Positions 38,601 to 51,510 of a DNA stretch of 64,000 nucleotides are shown here, piece by piece (position 1 is the stretch's first letter; each line of letters opens with the position of its first letter). The notes under the pieces were generated by a model. It saw only the letters and a program-made list of their open reading frames with translations, was not told the DNA's origin and did not search any database. The stretch is taken from the NCBI GenBank assembly GCA_026874595.1, contig CM049311.1, positions 77,142,453 to 77,206,452 on the forward strand, written 5' to 3'. Made by a program: the position numbers and the translations under genes. The stretch comes from Sipunculus nudus (lineage: Eukaryota > Annelida > Sipuncula > Golfingiida > Sipunculidae).

Positions 38601-41600
38601 TAATTAAGCGCAAAATAACCATAATTTACAAGTGTTTTATAGAATTACTGCCGAATATTAATGGTTATACCTCCGTGTAACGGATTGTAGAAAACTATAT
38701 GTCTTTAAATATTTCTTCTATGCAAAGAAATAATATTTTTGATTCAAGACATTGTATTTATAAATACATTGTATTTGCATTGATTTTATGTTGCGAAATT
38801 TACCTTTTATCTCTATGGACACCTTCACCATTTTGTCCGTTGTCATTTTGTTTTCTTGCACTTTGCCTTTGTCCCTTTATTTTTCCGTGAACATGGGAAT
38901 ACCATTTTTTTTTAAAGTTTCCCACTCTTTACCTTTTTCCAAGGTTTACTTAATTGACCCTCCTTTTCAGAATATCTTAACTGTACAACTATAATCTTTT
39001 TTTTTTATCTGGAAAACTGATATTATATATATGTCCTGGACCAGGAAACATACTTAACATACCACGGCGTATTCTGATAATGTCAGTGATGTATTTATAG
39101 TTGTTTTTTATTAGTCTTTTATTGGTATGTTTCTGATAACTCATACCAGCCATATGCCTCGCGAGTTTATGACAAGAGCAGCCACGTTTTATTACATTTT
39201 ACACATAAAGGTAGCGGGGGCTCTGTTGGCTTTTAAGTGTACAATGTGTCCTAGAGAAGGACCAGTTCTGTTCCTTAACCTTCGGTGTATATAGTGTTCA
39301 GATTATTTCAGTAACCGGGGGTAACTTGAAATTGATGTCGGATTACTGAGGTTAACTTGAGATAGATTTCAGATTATACTTAGGGTAAGTTATTTTTACA
39401 TTAATGACAAACAGGTTTTGTCGGATGGATCCCTGTACTAGGTATTGACGTATATATAAATATATGTGTGTATATCTGTGTGTGTGATGCCATAGGCGGT
39501 TGTTAGGGTTTAATTAATTTTTTTTTTTAACTGTATAAATTGGATCTATTGTAACTGTTGGTACTTCAGATATATTTAAATGCTAGAAATGGCCAATTAG
39601 TTGTCAAACTTTTTCCATTGGTGAATTTAAAGTAGAAAATTAATTAAGACATTTTCAAGTTTGATTTACTTGCATATTAAATAATTAAATTGACCGTTTG
39701 ACTCTCCACCAATTCCTAAGAAATTGTTAGGTTGTTTACGTATATGTCGCTTTTTACTTTTTTTAAATCCCTGATTAAGTTTTCCTTAGATTCCAATGTT
39801 TTATGTAAGGAATGTAATTAATTAATGTATAATTAAATACTTATTATATAAGAGAAACCATAAAGCAGTCGATAGATAAACGTTTTAGGTAAAACACCTG
39901 ATAAAACAATATTTACGTCAAGTGGAGCCAAAGATATATATATATATATATATATATATTTGTGTGTATCTGTGTATGTGTGGTTATTCATGAAATAATG
40001 TTCTAGAGAGGACACATGTGACAGACCCTCTGGTGTAATGAAGTGACATGGTATTTACTCCGTCAAAAGGCACGTGAATCCACCCTTCTGCTCACTATAC
40101 ATATGTGGATAGTTCAGCTAAGGGGGCCCGCAAGCAATGGTCGCATTGACATTTTTTTTCAAAGCTGCGCTCTGCGCAGGAGCTGATTTATTTACATTAA
40201 TCTCAGAATCGATTGAAGGTTACTTGGTCACTCTCATTATATATTCTTCTATGCATTGATTTCAGAAATGTTTCTGCCATGTATGTAGGTCAGTTGATTC
40301 AAATCCAGCGTTGTATTTGTCAATGTTGAACGTCTCTTTGTCGTGCATGTTAATAACGTATTTCAATGAAAAAAATTAATAAATACGTTTAAAGACCGAT
40401 ACAAGGTCACATGTATAAGTACATTTAAAGGGCTGATACAGGGCCACATTTACAAGTACGTTTACATGACTGATACTGTGCAACATTAATATGATCATTT
40501 AAAGGGTTGATACAGGACCACATTAAAAGTTCGGTTAAAGGGTTGATACAGGTCCACATTCAAAAGTACGTTAAAAGGCTGATACAGGCCCACATTTACA
40601 AGTAACTTTAAAGGGCTGATACAGGGCCACATTTATAAGTACTTTTGAAGAGCTCATCCAGGCCCATAGTTACAAGTATGTTTAAAGGGTGATACAGACC
40701 CACATTAACAAATACGTTTAAAAGGCTGATACAGGGCTACATTTATAAGTACTTTTAAAGGGCTCATACAAGGCCACATGTATAAGTACGTTTAAAGGGC
40801 TGTTACAGAGCCCCATTTATTAGTACGTTTAAAGGCCTGTTACAGGGCCACATTCACAAGTACGTTAAAAGGGCTGATACAGAGCCAAATGTATACGTAC
40901 GTTTAAAGGACTTGTGAGGGCCTGTGAAACATTATAATCTCATATCAAAGTGTATTTTAACCTGAAACGACAACCAAGACCGTGCGGGGGGTAGTTTTTC
41001 GTTACTTCTGCTTTTCACAGCATTGATTCGTTATGACAGAACTTGCCACCAGATCAGCTTCAATCAGTGTCAGACAGTACGACCCTCTGCGGAATATGTG
41101 GATATGCGGCATGCGAGGGATCCATTTCGGGCTTATCAATTATTCATTCATAACTTTCTGGCCGGGTTTGATGTCTGAGTGCCAAGCAATGCATATATTT
41201 ATAGGTTAAAATGATTGGTAGAATTAGTTGTTTGATATTCCTGTATATTCTGATCTGTGGTGTATGGTATGATCGTTTTTATAATTTACAATTGGACTAA
41301 AATATCTGCTTTATCACACACACACACGCACGCGCAGTGTATGGTCTCAGGCGGCTTTCTCCGGCTCCTGTCATTAACTAGCGCTTTTTTAAAAACACAC
41401 TCCTACACAGACACACACGTGCTTAAATCTGCGGCCCCCTGCGGCTACGCCTCTGATATGAATCAATCACATTCCCTGCGTTTATCGATTTTCCGCTTTG
41501 ACCATTTATGTAGTATGATGTCGAAGAGGGGGTTCAGAGTAACCTTTTCCATGGTATAAAAGAACCTCGGGAAATTGTTGTCAACGTTTGAACCAAGTAC

Positions 41601-44600
41601 AGGTGAAATGATTTATTAAAAAGCGAAATACACGTCCTACTGTGGTTACAGAATTAAAGAAAAAAATAAACGTAAAATTTCATGGTAGCAATATGTATTA
41701 AGAGTATCGTTTTCATCAATACTTTTTAGGGATGGTGACAAGGTATGACAGGACAAAGTATCTTACTTCAATTTTCAACTTTCTATTTTGTTTTTCATAT
41801 ATTACGTTAATACTATTTAAATTACGAATCTTATAAAAAACATACTTTAATGATATTAAACATTAATAGTGGCGAGAAACACTAATATGTTAATAGTCAA
41901 GTTGTTTAAAATGACGAGTTTCTTTTTTTCTCGAATGTATATATTGAACAGGTTTATAATAACATAATATTTAAAAGGGCTTCGATTACTTCTAAGATAA
42001 TTTTGTCAGTTTAGTTGAATGTGGGTAAACCATGGCTTCAAATAGCATCACCACAATATAATGGGATCTTTTCAAATATTACAATAAACCGTCTTTGGTC
42101 AGGCAGTTTAAAGCCAGCTATTCACCTACTTTTATTTTTATAAAAATATGTGATTTCTGCATGGCATTTAGTTTGAATACATACTGCAATTCCTGCTAGG
42201 AATGTGCAAAGGACGCATGAGCTTGTTTATTTAGAAGCTGTTAGTAAACAAAGAAATATTGACAAACCATGTCCCTGTTTGGTGAATATATGTTGCAGTC
42301 ACTTGTTGCAAAACGCTTTTTGCAAAACTTTATTTTGTCTGGTTTACCTCAAGATGTTATCATTGAATGTATTTGGAATGTTTTGGCTGCCCCCCCCCCC
42401 CCCCCAATCACATGTGGATAGAAACAAACCGAACATCCTGTGTGCGGTTGTGTCGGCGATCTCTTGTCTATATTTAAAAGGTTCTGGGAATTGTCTTTAG
42501 TTAACAGACGTCAAATATCATAATAGGCCACTTTAAGGTCAACAATAAGACTATGCATGGTCTTTGTTCAACAGGTTGGGACTCCTGGACCACATGGTCT
42601 TCCTGCAGCAAAACGTGTGGAGGAGGGCTCAGAAAGCGGAACCGGAAGTGCCGGTCCGGTTACGTCTGTGACGGCGACCAGAGACAACGCCGACCTTGTA
42701 ATCAATTTCTCTGTGAAGGTAAGCATATACGTAATCTAGCTAATATTTTATAGAACTGGTATGTATATTTGGTAAATAGTCGTCAGTTATAATGACGGGT
42801 TAAGTTTAATACTGAACCCAAGAAAACAAACAAAATTTTGAATAAACATATTGACTTGCTTAATATATAATATCAAGAAAAGCCGAGTTGCCTCAAGTGC
42901 ATGGGACGCGAACACATACGGATATTTTTTCGTCCAGGCGACCGCTCTGTCACTCTTCGGAAATGTACAGCAAAATTGCTTTCGCCAAAAAGCAAATGCA
43001 TTGGTAATCTTTGTATAATTAGACCTAAGATTAGAAACAAACATTATATACAACAAATATACACAGACTCAGAACAAAGTCAAAGGAATGAACTGTCGCC
43101 TGGACATTGATAGATCTGAGGTCTAGTACCTGTCTGAGAAACTTGCCTTTTTAGTATCTTATATTTGTATCCGCCAAAACAGAGTATGCGGATACCATGT
43201 TTTTGCTCGGGTTTCTTAGCCGCCGCCGCCGCTGCCGGCTCTGGAGAGTTTTCTCGTAAACCAGACAGGTGGCGCCACCTACCTTCTTGATTTAGTTGAA
43301 TGAAGTAACATGCCCTAGTTTCAGAGTTTTAGTGGAATTCATTCAGGAGTGATGTGAAATTTTACATATCTTGGATTATTTATGTCATATTTAAAAAGTA
43401 ATGGTGCTACAAAGCTGTTTCTATGTGGCTTCCTTCTGTAAACTGTTATACGGGAAAATTTGCCTTCCAATGATCATGGTTTCATAGTTTATGTTTAACT
43501 ATGTATGATTATGAAATTTTGAAATTTATTAATCTTGAATAACTCTTTTATAGACAAGACAAGTGGCTGGGGAGTAGTTTGACGCATGGGCCTTACATTT
43601 TACATGAAATTGTACGTCATTTTACATGTTTCCTCTTACCCCTCAATCCATCCCTCACTTCACCCGTTTCCACTCTGATTTCGGCGGGTACACGTTGTCG
43701 CTTGTCGACTACCCGTATTCTAGTTTTTTATTTGTATTATTTTTTTTGGGGCAAAAAAGATTTCACGGAACAAGAAATAAAATGAGATCCTCAGTGCTTT
43801 AGACCTTCCTTTTGATATACGTATGTACTAAATAATTATTGTGTTACATTTTTAACGAAAGTTCTCAACATAGCCATTTAATTGTTGTCTTAATTTTTCA
43901 CTGGGTTGTCAGCATTCAGTGATTTATTTATATACAAAATACTGTTTCAGGTGCAGTTGATCTGCTGTCATCATTTGGGGTGCATAGAGGCACGCTCAGG
44001 ACATCCGTGCCTCCCGGACGGATACTGAGTTACACTTTTACCGGAAAACGGGTGCTGCACCTGCGCACTGGACATATATTTCCGGAAGGACTAGGAAACT
44101 CGTTCGGAGTATCAGCTTTTATCCGTCCGACAGACGCATCCTCAGGGTACCTGATCTCCATCAGTGACCGGACAGGTGCCCTGTCCTTTGGCCTCAAAGT
44201 CGGTGAATATTTAACAGTTGAATATCGAACTACCCAGGGAATCAACATCAGGGATAAAATATCACCCGTCAGTCTTAATGAGTGGTACCAGTTTTCATTA
44301 TTTATCACGGCAGATGGCGCCAGTTTAGCTGTCGATTGCGCCGAAGAATTAACACGGACGCTAAGTCATACTATGGCGACCATTCCATTGGACAGTGTGA
44401 CGTCACTCGGCGGATTATACGTGCATGAAATTTTACAAAGAGCCTACCATGTAAGTAGAATTTTATATTTGTGGTTTAGAATTTACATCATAAATCTAAT
44501 TGGTGAATGGCCACCTGATCTTAAATACTACCTGCTGCTACTTTTTAAACAGAAGTCCCTGTCTTACTAACAGTTACAACCCATTTTCGAGGTTTTCGGG

Positions 44601-47600
44601 TTTTAGGAAATTGTAAATTCACTACATTCCAATAGTGTGGTAATTATGTTTCGTGGTTTGGTCTTTAATCAAATGGCACTAGTCATTCGTATACCAAGGG
44701 TCTTCCCGGGCTATATCCTCTATATATTTCCAACAAAACAATCTTCTATGAAAAGTCATTTTTTTTTATTATAGGGAGAGATCAAGGAGCTGCTTCTCTA
44801 CAAGCAGGAGGGGCCAGAGTGTGGCAGGATCAGTAACGACGTGGAACCCACGGTAAGTTACAGTTATATCTGCAACTAATCAAGTTTAACCAAGCAGATA
44901 CAACCTAAAACACTCCAGGAAAATTAATCCAATTATTAAACCAAAAAAAAAAAAAAAAAGTAGAAATCGACCCAGGCCTTGGTTTCACCCATACCAGGTC
45001 AATTTATTTTATGTCAGCAACAATTACTACAGGCAGTGTCACGGTTCAGTAACCCGGTTCGCTGTTGAACTACAAAACAAAGCACCCCTTTCATATCTGT
45101 TAATGGCTGTCTCTCTAAACAAGGACAAAGAGTCATCATATGTCAATGTGACAATGGTGTAGCATCCTTTTTGTGGAAAATATATTGTGGGGATTATAGA
45201 TTTATCCTTTGGATGGTTCCCTAACCCTTTTCTGAAAAACTCATTGTCTCCAAATCTGTTTAGAAATTTTGCGTAAATTTGATAACAGACAAAAAAAAAT
45301 AACGTAACCAAGAAAAAAAATGATATCTCGTTTCTCGCCGGAGATATAATTTTAACTTATAGTAAATCTGTTTATACAAAAGTTTATTAAAGTAGGTATT
45401 TTCACTGATCTACTTAAAAGTTCGAAATATCTATCTGAACAAATACTTAATGAATTTAAGGATGCAAAGGATACGGTGATATATAAATGACCTAATTCCA
45501 ACAATGAATTTGCATGTGCACCTTGTATTTTGTGGTTTTATATTAAATGTTTTATATCGTTTTACAAATTGGGTTTCTGTGTTTAGGCCCGTCCGTTCGT
45601 TAAGCATCAGACTAAGTCCACCAATCAGAGAAGACCTCCCACCACGATGAGACCAGTCACTCTACCTGTAGCAGACGTCCACGTGACCGGTACGTCACTC
45701 CTATACTCACTGGTATTTCAGAGTATATTTCCGGTAAAATATAAGCATCCTTAAATTGCAGACATGTTTCATGTTCATTTATATAAGAGCAAAAGACTTT
45801 GATGTTGTAATATATTTTTTTAATCGTTACAATATCGAGTATACATGTATTTTCATAATATTTTAACTCTCTCAGGTCTCTAGTGCAAGAGTTGCTCTAT
45901 ATATTCTTAGTTCAGTAGACGGTACCATTATTGCCTTATGGAGTAGCCCCTCCAAGTACAGTAGACGGTTCCATTATTGCATCATGAAGTAGCCCCACAG
46001 AATGCAATAGACGATTCAATTATTGCGTCATGCAGAAGTACCTCAGTGTACATTTGACTGTTCCATAATTGCGTCATGCAATAGCCCCTCAAAGTATAGC
46101 GGACGGTTCCATTATTGCGTCATGCAATAGCCCTCATAGAACAGTGGAAGGTTCCATTATTGCGTCATTAAGTAGCTCTCATAGTAGAGAGGACGGTTCC
46201 ATTATTGCGCCATGCAATAACCCCTCATAGTACAGTGGACTGTTCCATAATTGCGTCATGCAATAGCCCCTCATAGTATAGTGGACGGTTCCATTATTGC
46301 GTCATGCAATAGCCCCTCATAGTACAGTGGATTATTCTATTATTGCGTCATGCAATAGCACCTCATAGTTAATTGGACGGTTCCATTATTGCGTCATGCT
46401 GTAGCCCCTCATAGTACAGTGGACGGTTCCATAATTGCGTCATGCAATAGCCCCTCATACTACAGTGGACTGTTCCATAATTGCGTCATGCAATAGCCCC
46501 TCATAGTACAGTGGACGGTTCCATTATTGCGTCATGCAATAGCCCCTCGTAGAACAGTGGATTGTTCCATTATTGCGTCATGCAATAGCACCTCATAGTA
46601 CATTGGACGGTTCCATTATGCGTCTTTCAGTAACCACAAAGTTACATTGCACGGTTCCATTATTGTGTGAAGCAGTAGTCAATCATAGTATAGTAAACAA
46701 CATTTGCGTCATTCATTGTTAAGCTCAGATCGTGTTTTATACCATGGGTTAAAAGTGTCGAAAGAATATTGAAACCACTGATTGAGTGGTTGATTGATTT
46801 GTCTCAGTTTGATTCGAAAGTCTTCATTCTTATCAGTTTAATCGTTTCAACATGGGATGCCCATCGGTTTGGGGCTATTTTTTATACAGGGAGAGTATAA
46901 CTTCCGCACACGTGATTTAACAAAGGATATGGATTAAAGTTCAAAGACGTAGATTAAAACGATATTTTTAAATCACGTGTTTCACGAGATTAAAAACAGT
47001 TTGTGACAGACGTCAATTTGATGTTGATACCATACATACCATAAAATACACCAGGAGCTAAGGTTCGTCAAAGAAAGAGGTCCCACGACAGACTAAAGTA
47101 GAAAACTGAATAAAGTGTGAATGAAGTCTTTAACTCCTATCACTGGCCGGCTCCTACATGTAAATATTTATTTCATAATTAAATTTCATAATTTAATTTA
47201 TCATCAAAATAACTGAGTAGCACCATATGGCAAAAGAAGCTATATTCCCTGTGACCAGAATGGTAATATCGTGGACGTGGACTGGTCCAGATAATCTGTA
47301 TTACAGGCTTTACGCTTGACATTTATGCACAAGAGGACTGGATTGGGTGAGGCATTTGACTCCTTTGTACAGAACACATTGCAACTATTTACAAAGTACT
47401 ATGGCCATATACTGCAAAATTAATCGCACTGCACGTCAGATTACCATATGCAATTCTTTTATTCCCCGGATATAAATTTTACAGTATGATGCAGAAAACA
47501 CAGGCGAACCGCGGGCATTGAAAAAAAGCATCCTTGTTAAACAACCAGTCATCATAAATCAGTGTTGATTTTTGGACTGTATATCTGTACCTGGTTGAGC

Positions 47601-50600
47601 CTGTCCCGGTACTGAGGGAGACTTAAGCAAGATATATTTCAGATATATAAGCCAGATAAAAACTCTTAAAACAATGATTTTTTAAGGGCTAGGGCAATTG
47701 ACCGGAAATCGATATAAACAAAGCGGCCCTCACGCGTTTAAGCCGCGTTTTGTTCGCGTTGTTAAATCGACCATAAACGTCTGTCGCATGACAACGCACA
47801 ACTACGCATACACACGCAGGAGAAAGTAGACAACGCGTAAAAACGTGAACGGAGACGGGATGTGTTCAAATATTTTAATACATGGATGCTCAGAATACTT
47901 CGTGTTATCAGAGACAAACGCTACAAAACGGCAACAAAACGCACAAAAAGGCATATAGAAACGTGAGGAATTATACACAAAAATACAACAAAATACAGCA
48001 AAACAGCTGTCACACGTACGCTTCATAACGATTTCACATCATCAGGTTATTCCCCCACCCCCCCAACCCCCCCCCCCCCCAGACCCCCCCCCCCCCCCAA
48101 AAAAAAAAAAATCCGCGAAAGGTCATATGGGAAATTGCTTGACGGAACGCGGATGTCCCTCAAACGCAGACTAATCGCCGTCTTTAAAACCTCGCCTCTA
48201 TCCCATCCAATTGAATATACAACGCTTAAGTGTAACTTACACTGTAAGGCCCCTTTTATACCCATGCTTATTACCCTTTTCACCTTTGTCAGGAGCTGGT
48301 TACAGATATATATTTTCTTCCTAGTGCTGGCCACAGGTTTCAGCCGAGTTTTAACATCTGTTCGTCTCTCGCTTAAGATTTGCCATATACGTATGTTCAT
48401 GTATTCGTATTGCAACTTTGATGCATGGTACTTAAACATATAACAGAATTTTGGGCATTTCCGACACTTTTTTCCCCGTCTTCCAACCCTGATGTATTCC
48501 ACAAATAATAAAAAAGGTCTGGCCTATAATGAAGGTTATCTTGTTCTTTCAGTCCGTATTTGCTCCAGATCTCCCACACAGATGAGTTCTAAAAAATGAC
48601 TTTTAAATATTTATTATTTTTTAACCTTTCCAAAGTCGCGACCAAATGAGGCTGCCCTTGAATTGAGAACGCTAGGAAATTGCACAACTCTTAGATTAGT
48701 TTCAAATTTGTCATTTCCTTTTTTAGCCATGATAATTCGTTGGGCATATTTGACAGTAAATAATATAATATTAAAGCCAGCTATTCACCTGCCGTTTCTG
48801 TAATATTTTTGTGATACAGGGGCGGATCCAGGATTAAGGAAAAGACGGGGGGGGGGTCCAACCCAGCAGGATTAATGAAATTCCTTTAAAAAATGTCATC
48901 AGGTCCGGAAAAGGGGGGGGGGCCCAATTTCGTCTAAAACCCTTAAAAAAAAGGTTGCTTCGGGGGGAGGGTCCGGACCCCCTGGACACCCCCCCCCCCC
49001 CCCGGATCCGCTTCTGTGATTTCTGGCTTACCCTGCGTACATTTTAGTGGCTATAGGTATTTCGCGCCTAGGAAGGCTCTTACAACGCCTCTGTGACGGA
49101 TGTCTAACATTGTGTATATCAACAGGCTGTTAGTAAACACTGTACATGCGCCAGTGTTAACAAAAAGAAATAACACGTGACTGAAGGTGGTTGGTTGCAC
49201 ACGTACGGAAGTAGCAAAGTCACTTGTTGCGAAACGCCATTTGCTAAATCCACTTGCCACCCGATGTCATTGTTGAATGTGAGGGGATTATTTTGGCGCC
49301 CCCACGTGTTATAAACGAATATAAACGAAACGAACTGCCTGAGTACCGCGGGATCTGCATTTTCTGCTTTATTTTTTTATATAAAAGGTTCACTGCATTA
49401 TCTTTGACATAATCCGAATTATGTGCCCTCAAGTGAAGAAGTGTTTACTTGAACTTTTCAGTGATTTGTAAGATCATTTTGTTTTAATACCAAGACATTC
49501 CGAGCGATGCATGTTTCTGTCAAATTATTTAGGCTCCTCCATCTTAATTTTAAAGACATAAATATATATATATATATACATATATATATGTGTGTGTGTG
49601 TGTGTGTGTATAAAATAACGCTTCATTATAGTCGGAATTACCAATGCGACCATGAAATTTACATATATATACCCATGAATTTGTGTGTGTGAACTGACTG
49701 TTAACATGTGCAGCCTGTAGCTCTCGGGTTAAAAATTTACATACAATACAGTCATGGTAACTTTACACCAAGTATTTAAAATCATTTACATATCTGCTGG
49801 ACCTGTTACGTTAAGACCTGATAAATGAAGTCAATGTAAGTATGTACTGTGGCGGATAAAGGATTTAGAATAGGGGGTGGGAGGATATTTGAGTGGCTAA
49901 CCCTTACCATAGTTTAGGAATATTTTAAAAATTTAGGTTGTAATGGCTTAATCCAGGGTAGTTTTTAAAAGTATGTTTTTCTCGGTCTGTTTTTTTTATG
50001 TATTAAGTGCATACATTTTCTAATTCCCAGATCTTATTCTGGTCGAAATTAGAAGGAGCGCCCCCCCCCCAAAAAAAAAATCATGAAAAGATAGCTTGAT
50101 GGGAATACGACTTGAGATATTTTTAAGAACATATCACAGATAACCCCGTAGTTTTACTAGTTATCTAGGGCCGTAGAAAATATATGGAGGTATTCCTCCT
50201 TCAGATTAGTTTGGCAGCTACTCATTGCTTACCTAAATGATAATTTCTTAAAAAAAGGTCCCTCAACCTATCTTGTGCCAAAAGCTAGATTGCAAAGTAA
50301 ATCCCTAGAATGGCATTGTCAAAGGTCTTCGTATCCGATATCGTATCAAAGCAGATTAAATCAGCTTTACAGTAAAAAGAAATTTATATTTTATTCTCAA
50401 TAATCTCAAATGTTACATATATATAAAAGTGTAACCCCAACCACTTTGCTTTACTCATGCACAACAATAAATCTAAACTGACACCCACTAGATACAGCCT
50501 GGAGAAGATGAATGCGGAAGAGTTCTTTTCCTGTTAAAATCTTTTCCCACCATGAATATTCATTTCGACAATTGGAGAATATAAACGACCAAAGGACTTG

Positions 50601-51463
50601 GTTCCTACGAAAGTGTGTCGCACAGTGGGCGCAACAGGCTCACGGACAAGAAAAAGCAAAGTATAGGACCTTAGTTTTTAACGGAATGGTCGCCTGAATA
50701 TGACTGCGTCTTGAAGGCTGTCTGAGGATCAGTCCATGTAGAAATATAAAAAGACGAATCATGTCCGTATTCCTCTTGTACTGGGATAAATATTGATTTT
50801 TTTGTTTTTAATTATTTGACCAGACCCACCAGTACAAGTCCAGTGGGCGCCCTGGTCCGCTTGCAGCGCCACCTGTGGGCAGGGTGTGAGAACACGTCAG
50901 CCTTTCTGTTACCGGCGGCGCGGGTATGAAAGGTCAAGGTGTCCGCCGCATCTACATCCAGACTCAGAAATATGTCAAGACACAGTGTGTATCGGTAAGT
51001 GATTTGCTATATGGATAATTCAAATTCCTCGGGTAAAATCTAGCTGTGTCCCGGATCATAATTCTAAAACCACTGAGACGCGCCCATGCAGGAGCGTCAA
51101 CACAGGAACCTCCCCTACCCCCACTTTTTAGCAAGGGGGGGGGGGGGGGAGGGGGGGGGGGGATCGGGATCGTCAATTTAATCGTCCACCCTGTTACTGA
51201 GAGAATAATATTTATATATTGGAAATGAAATATATTAATAACAAGAATAGACTTTGCTTCCATTTCCGAGTGTATACACTGAAATATTATATATCCAAAC
51301 CTGGTTTATGATTAACTTATCCTTTTTACATAATTTTTTTTAAAAAGGCTTATACCTTTTTTTGTAAATCTGTACTTAATTGATATATATTTGAAATGTG
51401 TCACACATGCAGTAAAACGTATATAGCTTATTTATATATAATGTATATATGTTTGTATATATA

Positions 51464-51510
<47 letters not shown>

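Larger units (their letters stand above)
28850..42574 (+). other. Intron 1, 13.7 kb
   Basis: It separates the NtA-like exon from the first TSP1 exon. Contents seen: CA/TA microsatellites, a 119-bp tandem duplication, an 82-bp AT run, a tRNA-derived SINE, a diverged 230-bp duplication, a 31-bp array, a 37-bp array and part of an interspersed repeat. No additional Cys-rich exon was recognised, although a small phase-1 exon could have been missed. Confidence 0.7.
45690..50823 (+). other. Intron 5, 5.1 kb
   Basis: Holds the 46-bp array, a 13-bp inverted repeat at 46908/46968, an A/C-rich ACG-dense segment (47780-48030) ending in poly(C), interspersed repeat copy B with its nested insertion, and a TA/TG microsatellite at about 49562-49608. 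No exon was recognised. Confidence 0.7.

Noticed and set aside
47802-48579. Overlapping frames of 60-151 codons around the poly(C) tract
   Set aside because: Open because of the T-poor and poly(C) composition. They lie inside intron 5 with no splice-compatible, domain-like content.
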